64,000 nucleotides of DNA from Arthrobotrys musiformis (taxonomy: Eukaryota; Ascomycota; Orbiliomycetes; Orbiliales; Orbiliaceae): contig JAVHJL010000010.1 in NCBI GenBank assembly GCA_036971715.1, forward strand, positions 372,001-436,000. The letters are read 5' to 3'. A program made the position numbers and the translations under genes. Shown here piece after piece: positions 34,664 to 46,012 of this stretch. The notes under the pieces are model-generated. The model saw only the letters and a list, made by a program, of their open reading frames with translations, ran no database searches and was not told where the DNA came from. Numbering within the stretch: position 1 is the first letter of the stretch; every line of letters starts with the position of its first letter.

Positions 34664-35998
34664 ATGAGCAAGTTCATCCTCCAACCGTCCGCCGTGACCG
34701 GCGAGCCGTCGAAATACAGCACGGAGACGAACCTCGTCCACGCCGACGAATTCCTGAACGATGTGAACGATGTCGCGCCTCCGATTCATGTTTCTACCAC
34801 CTTCCGTTACCCGCGGGATCCGTCAAAGTTGATCGCGGCCAAGGACTTGCCTGTACTGTTCCCCCTTCTTCTCGCTTTTGGGGATTCTGTAACTGATTGT
34901 TTTTTGCGATAGATCGAAGATGCGGAGTCGCATGTATACTCCCGTCTCTCGTCACCTTCGACCGCACGTCTGGAAGCAATCCTCTCCTCCCATCTGAATG
35001 GATACGCACTAGTCTACTCCTCCGGCGTAGCCGCCTTCCACGCGGCATTAGTCCACCTAAACCCGCGCCAACTCTCCGGCAGCCTCTTTTACCACGGCTG
35101 TCACGGCGTCGCGGACATCCACAGCCGTTTAACAGGGATGAAACAAATCCCGCTCGACTGCCCTGTGGAGGATTTACAACCCGGTGACGTGGTACATTTA
35201 GAAACACCGCTGAATCCGCTGGGGACGGCGTTCGATATTAAATATTACGCCGATAGGGCGCATTCGCGCGGGGCGATATTGATAGTGGATTCTACGTTCG
35301 CGCCGCCGCCGCTGCAGGATCCGTTTGAGTTCGGGGCGGATATTGTGATGCATTCGGGTTCGAAGTATATCGGCGGACATTCGGATGTGCTGGCTGGGGT
35401 GCTGGTGACGAGGGATTTGAAGAGGAGGTGGGGGTTGTGGGAGGAGAGGTTGTATTTGGGTGGGGTTATGGGGAATTTGGAGGCTTGGTTGGGGGTTAGG
35501 AGCGTGAGGACTTTGGAGTTGAGGGTTTTGAGGCAGAGTGAGAATGCGACGAGGTTGGCGGGGTGGTTGAGCGGGGAGATCGGGAAGGGTGGGGTGGTGG
35601 GGAAGGTGGTGGAGAGTGTGAAGCATGCGAGTTTGCAGGAGGAGGAGTGGGTGGCGAGGCAGATGAAGGGGGGGTTTGGGCCGGTTTTTGGGATCGAGGT
35701 ATTCCTCCCTTTTCCACTCTATGATTTTGGCTTGGTGATGCTGATGGTTATTTGACAGATGAAAACCGAACTGCTGGCGAAGACGCTCCCCTCGCATCTG
35801 GAATTATTCGCCCATGCCACCTCCCTCGGCGGCGTGGAATCACTGATCGAATGGCGCGCCATGAGCGATACCACCTGTCCGACCACCCTCCTCCGCCTCA
35901 GCATCGGCGTCGAAAACTGGGAAGACCTGAAGAACGACCTCCTCCAAGCCTTCGAGAAGCTAGCCACCGACCAGTCCGTGCTCAACGGGAAAGACTAA
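34664..35998 (+). CDS. Trans-sulfuration PLP enzyme (cystathionine gamma-synthase/beta-lyase-like)
   Basis: A Cys/Met-metabolism fold-type I PLP enzyme. Exons 34664-34852, 34913-35698 and 35759-35998 give 404 residues. Motifs are VAPPIHVSTTFRYP, HVYSRLSSPSTARLEAILSS (phosphate-binding Tyr-Ser-Arg), YSSGVAAFHAALVHLNP, YHGCHGVADIHSRLTG, LETPLNPLG, IVDSTFAPPPLQ, and MHSGSKYIGGHSD with Lys214 as the Schiff-base lysine. The C-terminal SLGGVESLIEWR and LRLSIGVENWEDLKNDL close the fold. This is the fungal group usually annotated as cystathionine gamma-synthase or beta-lyase. The SPST in place of NPT and the IEWR end set it apart from the bacterial-type enzymes, so I leave the exact reaction open. 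It has no targeting peptide. Confidence 0.92.
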
Positions 35999-37167
35999 AA
36001 CTTCATACCATGTAGAATTTCGAAATTTACTATCATAATCTTTTTTATAGGCCTTTTCGGCATATTCCATACCCGTAGACGTGATAACAGCCTTTACCTG
36101 TCATCCCACCCCGATGCATACTCCCAATCCACTTCCGGCGAGTATACTCACATTGGGTCGTGGGCATTTCAGATCTCTAAAATCTAAAAGGGTATATACC
36201 CAGATTCTTATAAAAAGGCGAGAATAAATTTAAACCCCGTGGAACTTACGACTTATCTCGTGATAACGACTAGGTCCACCGGGCTTCACGTATATATATA
36301 TATATTTATAACGTAAGCCTTCAAGGACCGCCGACCTTACAGATCCATAGGTTGGTACGCCCGTATCCTGGCTGGTAGTATTACGGCTTGCACATTCCAA
36401 TAACCCCTCACACTTCTACACCCGTTCCTAACAAAAAGAACAAAAATCTCCTTTATATAAATTTAAATTAATAAAATATCCAAAAAAAAATACATTATAA
36501 AAAAGATATTTCGCCATCTAACTAAACATCAACATCTAGTCAACCTAACCCCAACAATCAAAGAATGTCTCCAAACATAAACACCAAAAACCCAGCCGGG
36601 TAAAATATCGAACACCTTGAACTAACAGGGGGAATAATAAACAAAACACCATATATCGGTAGCAGTAGGACAAGCGGTACTCCGGTGAATAAAAAACAGG
36701 GATACAAGCGGGGTGACAGAGAAGTAACTTAGGTATACAGCGACTATTTTTTCCGAATGAAAACTCGCTATTGGCAGCATAACACACCCCCCTATTACGA
36801 TACTTGCAAAACAAAAGGGTGACTTGGACTTAGGGCTAATAAGAGACGGAACGAAAGACGATATGGTTGGTGCATGTGCATGTGCATGTATATTTGTGCG
36901 CGCGCGTGGGTGGATGTGGAACAGATAGAACAGAGAACAAGGGACACCGCTAATAAAACTGTGACAAATTCCAGACGGGAAGAAAGGAGGGGAGAAGATT
37001 GCTTTGCTGTAGTTTTTTCAATTCCTGCGCTGTGCTAAAGAAGGAGGAAAAAAAGTGAAAGTGAAAGACTTAGGTTTGAAATATGATGGGGCTGGGGGTT
37101 GGGTAGTTATTGCGAATAAAAAACCCACCCCCACCCCTTGAGAGGCTTAGATGTTATATACCACCTA
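35999..37167. other. Convergent intergenic region, no gene seen
   Basis: Long A-rich 3' flanks, a GTGCAT tandem word (36870-36890) and a short GCGCGC run (36898-36904). No coding frame is supported. Confidence 0.5.
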
Positions 37168-39921
37168 TCATTCATTCATAGCATGCACCGGGCATTGCCC
37201 GTCCGTTCGGCGGTTGAACCAATCCGTAATGCATTTCTACCCCACAGTTAGCACACGAAGAAAGCGGAAAGTAGAAATTGATAATACCTTATGATAGCGA
37301 CAAAAGCACTCCAAACGTGCAATTGAATCGCCAGCCTCGAATTCCTCGAAGCAAATGACACATTCAGCCTTCTGTCCGTCCGCGGCGTCATTCCCCATCG
37401 CGAAGGTATCCTTCTCAGTGGCAGTATACACTACCATCCTACCGCTGGCACCGGCGCGGTTGGAGGCGGTGTTCCTTCTACTCCGTTCGTGGCGAGGGTG
37501 TGTTTGAGTTGGATCTTGGGATGGGGAGGTGGAATGGGTTCGGGTGGGCTGCGAGGACATTGTGTTATTTGCAAGGCTGGCGGGGTTCAATGGGGTGCCC
37601 GAAGTTGACCTCTGGCGGGTTGGGTCCTGGCTACCCGACGCATTTTCAATGCATTGCCGCACGTGGGCCTCTCGCTCGTCTTCGTCCTTCGTTACCGGGT
37701 TGGGCGGCGGAAGGACCGCCATGCATATTGGGCAGTAGTCCTGTTTCATGTTTGTTAGTGATCTGAAAAGTCGGACTACAACAGGGGTAGGCGTACTGTT
37801 TCTTGCAATCTCGGCTGCGGTTGCGGTGGTGCAGAGTGCGTCTGCTGTTCTCTCGAGCTTGTAGACATGAATTGACTAGCAATGGGCAGGTTCTGCCTAT
37901 GGTCTGGCATGCTAAAGGCTGGCGTAGGCTGCTGCGAGGTATCCAGTAGCCCCCTTATGGGTTGATTGACCGGGGAGTACTGGTATGCATGGGATATAGA
38001 TCTCTGGTGATGATGGTGGTGATGGTGGTGGTGGGTCGAAGGTTGGGGCGACGGGTAGAATTGAGCAGGAGTGAATGTGAAAGCTTGATGTCCCGGATGG
38101 CCGTACGAAGGGGTAGGGTGCTGGAGAGGCGGCGGTTGATGGACCGGGTGTGAATGATATGGTGGGTGGTGCTGTCCAGGAAAGAAACCATGGGGGTGGC
38201 CTCTCGAGCCAAGTGAGTGTGCTTGTTGCTGTACGCCCTGGTGATGATATAAGGCGCCAGGGAAGCCGCCTGTGACTGTTGGAATAACTCCAGGATTCTA
38301 TGATACAGTGGTCAGCACGGTTCTCATATTCTCATTTAGCTCGAGCGAAAGCTTTACCTGCTGCATGAATGAACTGGTACTAGAGACCGTCCTTCGTCGA
38401 GGAGTGCTTGGACTTCCTCCGAACCCCATACCCTGCGGTGAAACATAGGCATTCACGTTCCCACCAGCCGATGGGCCAGCATCCTGCCAAAACCTTCCTG
38501 CACCGCCACCTGGTGGTGACTGAATCGACTGTCGTCTCAGCTGTCCGGACGGATTCTCGCCGGCCAGACATTCCCTGCACATTCTGACCTCGACACCCTC
38601 GTCGCCATCGACATGTCTTCGATTGCCGTTGGCGTCAATGTAGGTGTTTTCCAATTCGAGGGCGTACGGAGGGTAGACGACGTATGATCTAGGGATCGCG
38701 ATTCGGTGGGGTGAGCAAGGTGCGCAGACGACACGGCCGCATTTACTATGGAGTTCAAAAACGAATTAGTACTGATGATCCTTGCAGAAACCAAAGTTAT
38801 AGGAAGTGAGAATATTACCGGCAATGGTGCTTCCTATAGAAGAATGAGAAACCTGTTCCACAAATCGGACAGCTGGTGGCTTCGGAGTCCGGCTGCCAAG
38901 GTGGGACTTCTGGAGATAAAGGAGCTTGTTGTGAACGAAGATCCCTCGAGGGACCACGCTGAGGGTCAGCCGGCAGCGTGGTTACATAAGGGAAAGAGTA
39001 GTGTGAACCGGTTTGGTGAGGTTGGAAAGGGACCGGTGGAGAGTGCTGAGGGATTTGTAGATTAGGGAGGTCGGAATGGATGGACTGGTTGCTCGAACTG
39101 GAGGGGAAGCGAGGGAGTTGTGAAGGCCGCTGCTGGAGATGAACCGGTGTGGGGACCGTAGAAGGGACGGTCGAGTCGACGGCCTGCCGAGTCTCCTGGT
39201 GGAAAGGGATGTCCATCTGGTCGGCTTCGAGCATGAAAGCAGCTTCGTTCGGGTCTAACGTTGGGACTCCGTCGTCTAAGATGGAGGAAGGGGAAGGTGA
39301 AGGTGATCTGGGAGAGACAGGGGAAATGGATGCGCCGTCGGACGGTCGATGATCATGTTCCACAACATAGGGCTCCCTGACAGGGTTCAGGTTTGGAGAC
39401 ACTGGAGATGAGTCCCGCATGGCGACGTCGGCAGCAGCTTGAGGGAAGGCAGCATCCTCGGGCAGGGTGCTCGGGGGGGTAGGCTGCTGGACTTGTGACG
39501 ATGGTGGAAGCGGTGGGAGCGGTGGGAGTGGAGGTTGTGAAGTGGTGGTGGTGGTGGTGGTGGAGTTCGAAAGAGTGGCACCGGCACTGGCACTCACATC
39601 AACGGCACCATCGCCAGGCCGGGCGTCTTCAGGGTCTCGGCTACCCAAAGACAGGGAAGTCATGGCAGCAGCGAGAGTGGAAGGACCGCACTGCGACGGA
39701 GACGATGGCGGGGTCAGACCATTTGCAGTCTCGCTGCTGGAGGGGGCAGGTATCTCCGGTTTAAGGGGCAGGGCCGAGGGAGCTGAAGTTGGAGAAGTGG
39801 CGATGATGGTGGTGATGAGAGTTGAAGATGAGGGTGAAGTTGCGGTTGTGGTGGTGGCTGCAGATGGTTTTGAGGAGGCCGATGAGGGCCCCGCCGCCAG
39901 AACGTCTTCGAGAGAAGCCAT
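37168..39921 (-). CDS. FYVE / UBZ-like / RING E3 ubiquitin ligase
   Basis: Five exons (38819-39921, 38358-38745, 37797-38297, 37288-37740, 37168-37236) give 837 residues. I start at ATG 39921 (MASLEDVLAAG). Residues 1-340 are disordered Ser/Pro/Thr-rich. A FYVE finger follows (about 345-430): WQPD, CPICGTGF, the RKHHCRKCG phosphoinositide signature completed across intron 1, VVCAPCSPH, and a late C-x2-C (CREC). Next comes a His/Gln/Pro-rich stretch with nine consecutive His. A small C-C-H-C finger (C667, C670, H690, C694) resembles ubiquitin-binding UBZ fingers. A C-terminal RING starts CVICFEEFEAGD (C791, C794) and ends QCPVH, so the last ligand is His, as in ZNRF-type RINGs. FYVE plus C-terminal RING is the layout of yeast Pib1, suggesting an endosomal E3. 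Confidence 0.9.
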
Positions 39922-39994
39922 CGGTTCGAGCCCACGCGAGTTTACCCGATCCACAAACGCATATATCCGCTCTTCTTCTTTGGTTTTGTTTTAA

Positions 39995-40021
39995 TTTTTT
40001 TTTTTTTTTTTTTTTTTTTTT
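39995..40021. repeat. Poly(dT) tract of 27
   Basis: It lies 74 nt upstream of the FYVE/RING start codon, where it reads as poly(A) on the sense strand. It is likely a nucleosome-excluding promoter element or an A-rich leader. Confidence 0.7.
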
Positions 40022-41558
40022 CAATTTTGGAAATATGTTTGTCTATGAACGAACGAATGAACGAGGCTTAAAGACCGGACTGAAGATAGTGTTTATTGAT
40101 GACTGACTGATTGGTGTTTGTATGGTGGTTGGTGTTTGGAGAAAAGAGGGTCAACCATGCCAATGTCACTTCTACAGATCATATCACATCACATCAACCA
40201 TTCCGTGCTCCAGGCCTCTGCTATCACCTCGACTCGGCCTAGCCGGACGGGCGTGCATGCGGTGGAGGTAGTTAGTGGTGGTGGAGTGCGGTGGAGTGGA
40301 GTGGAGAGTGCAGGGGAGTTCCTATCGATTGTATCAAGATTGAGATATATTGCTCACGCGGACAGATATTCATGCAAAACAATCCACAGGAATTCAAGCT
40401 AACCCGAAAGAAACACCAAGATACTATCACGATAGCAGTATTATTATTAATATATTCAGCTTCACCAGCTTCACCCAGAAATATAATATTTATATCATAT
40501 AATATATAATATATAATAGAATATAATATGGCGGTTCTGTGCCGTGGCTGCAGAAAGATACCACATTCAACACATATCAACGCTAACTTCAACTTCAAAT
40601 TCAAATCGGATCCATACGCTGAATTAATCCAGCATCTCAGTTATTGAAGGAGGATATCTGCAGACAGTCGTGAGCATTCTTCATGAACATTCTCGTAATA
40701 CCTGCCGTGCAATGTGGCGACTGGACTCGAGCAGCTGCCGTTTATAATCTATTACATATATTACTAATCCACAAATTATAACAATAACAGCAATTGGCAA
40801 CTACAATGTTGGAGTACTAAGTAAGTACGCACCTCAGTATGAAACATACGGCACAGGTCGTGAAATATAGCGTCGAATGGGCCCAGGTTTGAGGTTGAGA
40901 CCATGTTGGTGATATATACAGAATAGCCATAATATAATACATACTTGGGCAAATCAAACATACTACAATTCTGCCACAACATCGAAGGGCCCAAAGTCTG
41001 TAAGTACTTGAAACTTGACATCAAACGTAACAATTTCCTTTGAGGGTACCCGAGTGGTATATATATCAGTAGACGTACATCTATCTGTTGTGATCGAACG
41101 GAAAACTTTAAAGTGAACACAAAATACACAGGAGAGATGTAGATATAAAGACGATAGCCCGCCGCGGAGTCTGCGTATAGTTTCCTATGGCTACCTGGCA
41201 CAGCACAGTGCTTTACGGCAGGATCAGGCCTATACAGGAAGCATATAAAATACTACAATTGCACGGTGGCAGTGTATTCCTACGTATGTTACCTATAACA
41301 ACTACACAAAACACTCCAAATACAACAGATCTAGAGGCGAGAACCTTCGAAGGATTCTGTGTACACCTGTGCAGTTGGTCAATTGCAATACAATGGGCTC
41401 CGCAATCACGCTATATAAGATACATATGATATGGGGAAGATACATCCTGCCCCGCCTACACAATGTTTTTCGAGTCGGCAGGATAGGCAAAGGGAAAAGC
41501 AGAAGGTTATCTGGAAGGTATCTATGCCGCCGATAAATAATTAACTATAACGCTCGAA

Positions 41559-41565
41559 TATAAAT
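41559..41565 (+). promoter_or_regulatory. TATA box of the secreted C-x-C gene
   Basis: TATAAAT, 87-93 nt upstream of the chosen ATG at 41652. This spacing supports a short leader and that start. Confidence 0.45.
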
Positions 41566-41651
41566 CTCCATGCAGGTCTATAGCTTCTATACACAGAGTC
41601 CCATCACTTCCAGTGCACTCGATCTGTATCTACTATTATATATCCGCCAAA

Positions 41652-42696
41652 ATGCTAAACTACATTGCCATTCTCCTCCTCCAGCTCTGCATCCTTCAAC
41701 TAACCCACACCACACCGACCTCTCCAATCCCCGCACTCAAAAGTATACCACCCATCGCCGCAGACCCAAACCCCTCACTTCAAAACCTAAACCTAACCAC
41801 TCCAAAGCGTACACCCCCAGGCGGCTGGTGGACCGAAACAACCTCCATAACCTGCCTGGACGCAGAATCCGTCCGCACCCGCTGGACCGACCAATCCTAC
41901 CCGCCCAACATCGGCCCCATCCGCCCGGGCGACTACAGAATCCTCCACGACTTCCTGGAAACCAGAGAGTGGGAGGATAACGTGCGGTTCATCAATAACT
42001 TTATCAATGAATGCAAAGAGTGTGAATGCTCGACCGGGCGTTTCGATCGAGATGATAGTGGGAGTCCGTTATTACGACCCCCCGAGGTCTTGCCGGAGCA
42101 GACGTGGTGCGAGGATCAGGAGAAGGCGAATAGTTGTATGTATTTGTATGGTTAGTATTTCCCCTCCCCCGCTTTCCTTTTAAAATAGGTAATACATATA
42201 ATTGATTTTGGTTGATGTTAATTAACGGTATATAGGGTGTAAATGCGAAGTAATCATCTCCGTAAAAGACGACCCCGCAGAACCCCTCCTCGATGCCCTA
42301 AACAGACCCTTCATGCCGCCCCTAGGGAGTTTAAAGCCTTTCAGAAGTGGTATCGGGCGCAGGCCAAAGAGGGATAGAAACCGACCCTTAAACCCACGGA
42401 TCCTTGCTCTAATGGAAGGGCGGGAGAAATACCGTTCTGCGGGTAAGAGTGATAAATGGTTAGTATCTGGGACCGAAGAGCCTTACTGGCTTGAAGGGCC
42501 GGATGATGGGGACTTGGGGGGGCCGTTGGGTTGGGTTGGTACTGGGTTGGGAGGGTTGGAGGGGTCCTCTCTGGGCGGTGGGATATTTAAGAGGGGTGAT
42601 ACTGATACCAATGGCCGGGTCATCCAGAATGAGCAGGGAGAACAGGATATCAATATTAAAAGGGAAACCGAAGTGGATACACGAGGCCTCGATTAA
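41652..42696 (+). CDS. Secreted protein with C-x-C motifs and dibasic sites, orphan
   Basis: Two exons (41652-42150, 42236-42696) splice in frame across a GTTAGT donor to give 319 residues. An in-frame ATG at 41613 is less likely because the TATA box at 41559 would leave almost no leader. Residues 1-20 are a signal peptide (MLNYIAILLLQLCILQL). The mature protein has eight cysteines: C68, C121, C124, C126, C153, C162, C168, C170, including CKECEC and GCKCE. The second half is Gly/Arg-rich. Lys-Arg or Arg-Arg pairs at 52-53, 208-209, 211-212, 285-286 and 308-309 could be Kex2 sites. No family recognised. The paired C-x-C layout recalls the 26-27 kb protein, but I cannot align them convincingly. 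Confidence 0.75.
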
Positions 42697-43071
42697 TATT
42701 CAAGGCTTGGGGTTTTAGCGGATTTCACGTAGTAAGATTAGAACTGAGAGCTAACGGGCGTCAGATCTAGAGCTTGTGTCCTTTGGCTATCAGTATATCA
42801 GTATTTAGTAATTGTATCATATCAGCATGGTTCGGGTATTCACATACTTGTAACATTAGAATAATAAATTGATGAGTTGCAGTTGCATTGCATTGGCGAC
42901 ATTCATTTGGATTGAAATATACTGGCCGATTTGCGCCAAAAATACCACGAAATCAACACCTTTTCGGTCCTTTGCAAATTCATATTTCGATTTGTCATTC
43001 TATTTTCTACCATACAGAATTCTAACAGAGAAATAAGAAATATTTGAGAGATAGTTCATAAGCGGTATCGC
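42697..43071. other. Convergent intergenic region, no gene seen
   Basis: AT-rich 3' flanks of two convergent secreted-protein genes. Confidence 0.5.
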
Positions 43072-44050
43072 CTAATAGCTATAGTCATAGCTTTCCTGAA
43101 CGTTGTCGGCACCATTATAGTCATCAGCATCGTTCTGGTTAGTCTGTGGTGGTGGATCCGGTGTCTCCTGGTTTGGAATCTCATCTTGTGCTTCTTCCGG
43201 AGCTTGAGCCTGCTGGATGGGGACGCAACCACCGAAGGGACCGTTAGGGGCGCTGTTCTGGCATCGAACCATGCAGATGTTATTCTTGCCGCCGTATGAA
43301 CCGCTGCAGTTCATGTCGTCTGGAAGCTTGACGCGGAGTTGCTGGTTCTTGAGGGAGCCGTAATTGTTTGTTGATTTCTTGCCGGTGAATTTCACTTGCC
43401 ATTGGACCTTTTTACGCATGAATGTTAGTAGATTGGTCACGGGTGTGATGAGTAGTTGCGGGGAGACATACTGCCAACTTGCGGGTCCATTGTCCTGCGC
43501 TGCCGCTGTAGTCGATGAAGCACTCATACGGCCCCGCACCATCGGCGTTGATTTGGTGGATTTTCATAACCAAATACCCCCCGGTACTAACCTGCGGCAA
43601 AGAATTGCTATTCACCATCTTCTGCACTTCAGAAACAATAGGAATGAACGGCTTATTCGAAACATATTTAGTCATATAATACCACTCATTCTTCTTCCCG
43701 CCGGATTTCTTATAGGGTTTGTCTTTGTTTGGACTGTATGATTCGTGGTAGCGGTTGATGGAGAAGAGGCTGATGCCGCAGCCGGTGCGGAGGTATTCGC
43801 GGTGTTCGCAGGTTTTGCGCCATTTGCCTTTCTTGCAGGGGACGGCGGGGTTGGAGAAGACGGCTACGTCGCGTTGGAAGGGGAGTTGGCCTTGGCCGTT
43901 TGCGGGGGTTGTGGTGCGGTATCCGAGGGCCCAGCCGTGGACTGATGGGTCGGCGTCTCCGGCGGCCCAGTAGATGAAGGCGTGGGCGGAGATGGAGGGG
44001 ATGAGGGTTGTAAGCGCGATGGCGCTTGAGGTTAGGAGTGTGAATTTCAT
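43072..44050 (-). CDS. Egh16-like secreted protein (DUF3129 / appressorium-associated family)
   Basis: Two exons (43472-44050, 43072-43407) give 304 residues. The intron uses GTATGT, a CTAAC branch site and an AAAAAG acceptor. The signal peptide ends PSISA, so the mature chain would begin at His23 (HAFIYWAAGDADPS). Family marks are ALGYRTTTPANGQGQLPFQRD, the HQINADGAGPYECFID block, and C-terminal NICMVRCQN...GPFGGCVPIQ, which match the Egh16/Gas1 family from memory. Members are secreted during plant or insect infection in several fungi but are also found in saprotrophs. The last ~45 residues are acidic, Gln/Pro-rich and family-atypical (EEAQDEIPNQETPDPPP, DYSY end). The N-terminal His and conserved second His hint at a copper-site fold like LPMOs; that part is inference. 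Confidence 0.87.
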
Positions 44051-44224
44051 TTTTGGGGGTAGTATGGTATGCTATTTAAGGAGTGTGGTAAAGAACGGCT
44101 AGGATTCGAGGATCCGGAGTGGAGAATGAGTGACTGTAGTCTGTAAGAGACCGGTGGGAGTGAGTGGGCTGGAAGCGCTGCTGAGGAAAGGAGGAAAGGA
44201 GAGTGAAGATGATAGATTCATGGT

Positions 44225-44233
44225 CTTTATATA
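44225..44233 (-). promoter_or_regulatory. TATA box of the Egh16-like gene
   Basis: TATATAAAG on the minus strand, about 175 nt upstream of the ATG at 44050. Confidence 0.35.
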
Positions 44234-45538
44234 CACTTTTCACATCCCAAAGTCTTCAAGAGAACCATTGAGTGATGCATCACTAAGTCTATTCGATTCG
44301 AATACTGTAATCAATATGCAAAGTGTAACACGACGATAACTAGGTTATGGTATATCGGTATCACCGGCCGGCTGATTGCGAAGAAATTAGGCCCCAGATA
44401 AGGCTAGAGCACCCGGATACGAGAGAGGGGTGGACATCATTCCAGTCTAAAGAATTCTCGATGCGGCGAACCTTGATGTAAAATCTGGCACGCATGGGAT
44501 TTATGCACTTCAAACATATTTCTCCATCTTTGTTTAGCAATAAGCCCCACTTTCGATATTACTGTTTCCGAACCTTTTTCTAAAAAGATATAGGTGTATA
44601 TATGGATTTAGCGGGGGAACGTATTGATTGCAGTGAGGAGTGTACCTGGTCTATTTTCTGGCGCGCATAGAGTTTGCGCTTAAACGTCTACGGAACTGGA
44701 AGTCTACAAGCGAGGTTGATATCTGTCCTGCCGATTGGTAGTTTCCAACGCCCTCGCGCGTGATCGGTGCGGGATGGCTTTCATCATAAACTTTGGGGAA
44801 AACTAATATTTGCGGATAGAGCGGGGGTTATTAAAAAGAAAAGAACGAAAGAGGATGGCGTAGGCATAATTGTCTTTTCTTCGGGCAGTATTGCCTTGGA
44901 TGGTCTCGACGTTCTGCTTTTGTTGTTGGTGTGTTAATTTATCATTGCCCTGGCCGTTTGTTGTATACAAGCTACAAGTAATTCGGGTACCTATCGAATC
45001 GATACTGCGGCGCGATGGCATTTGGTGACTGACAGCTGGAGAACTCGGGTACCGGTTTATGCCTCGGCCTTGAAGCTGGGGTTCTTACTCTACGGCTAGC
45101 TCCGGTTTCTAAGTTGTAGGGAAATTATGCATGGGAGGCGAGGTTTGCAATACAGTCAAAGGGTGAGGTTACACTAAGACTAGACGTCACTGTGGGGCAG
45201 AGGATGATGCAAATACATCTTTTGTAATGAATCGAAAGTTTCGCCAACACAAAAGAACTCTGAAATTTATCTTTTCAACACTATGATGCTACAGTCGATC
45301 GGTGTAACAGAGAATTTAATTCATTCATAAATAAGAAATCATCAACAGCTCTTCAGACACCAACTCCACGTCTCTGAAACCATAAAATCCTGTCGATTCA
45401 GGCGAAGTTACCTCTAGGTGTGTATGTCAGGGGTTCCAGGCCTAGTGGTGGTGGAGGTGGTGGTGGAGGTAGGCCTAGGCCGACCTTCGTTCTGAACCGC
45501 ACAGAGGCCTCAGGGCACAAAATAGACGTGTTGAGAAT

Positions 45539-45637
45539 ACATCATTTAAACATCATTTAAACATCATTTATACATCTTTCATTACATCTTATTTTACATC
45601 ATTTATACATCTTTTTTTACATCTTATTTACATCATT
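45539..45637. repeat. Degenerate ACATCATTTA tandem repeat
   Basis: About nine imperfect copies of an ACATC(A/T)TTTA-type unit of 10-16 bases run head to tail. The first three are almost identical and later ones vary in T-tract length. No coding function is evident. Confidence 0.75.
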
Positions 45638-46012
45638 CCATAGAAACCGTGCCGAGATTCCATGCCCAACAGTGGACGTTGTTGTGGACTAATTGGGTGT
45701 GCATTAGACGACCAATTAAGATCATATCAAATGGATTGACGGCGAAAAGCATCAGCCTTGCATCTTGCAACAAGTAATTTTATATTCGATTCGATTCGAT
45801 TCTAGATTCCTTTGTGAATGTTCCTTTGAATTCCAGCCTTGTCTGGAAACTCCACCCATCACAATAAAATACTACTATACATGTAAAGCTGTATATATTA
45901 GTTAGTCTAGACACAATCTTTCATCCAAGTGCATGCAAACACAAGCGTACCGAATCCATCTGTCAAACCTGGCGATACTATTAGTATACTATAATATTAT
46001 TAAAACCGAAAA

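Larger units (their letters stand above)
39922..41651. other. Divergent intergenic region, no gene seen
   Basis: It opens with a 27-T tract (39995-40021). GTGGA-rich repeats follow (40267-40312), then ATATAATATA runs (40490-40525). No supported coding frame. Confidence 0.5.
44051..46012. other. Divergent intergenic region, no gene seen
   Basis: Holds the promoter of the Egh16-like gene, AT-rich sequence, a GGTGGT run between AGGCCTAG words (45438-45482) and the ACATCATTTA repeat. No coding frame supported. Confidence 0.4.
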
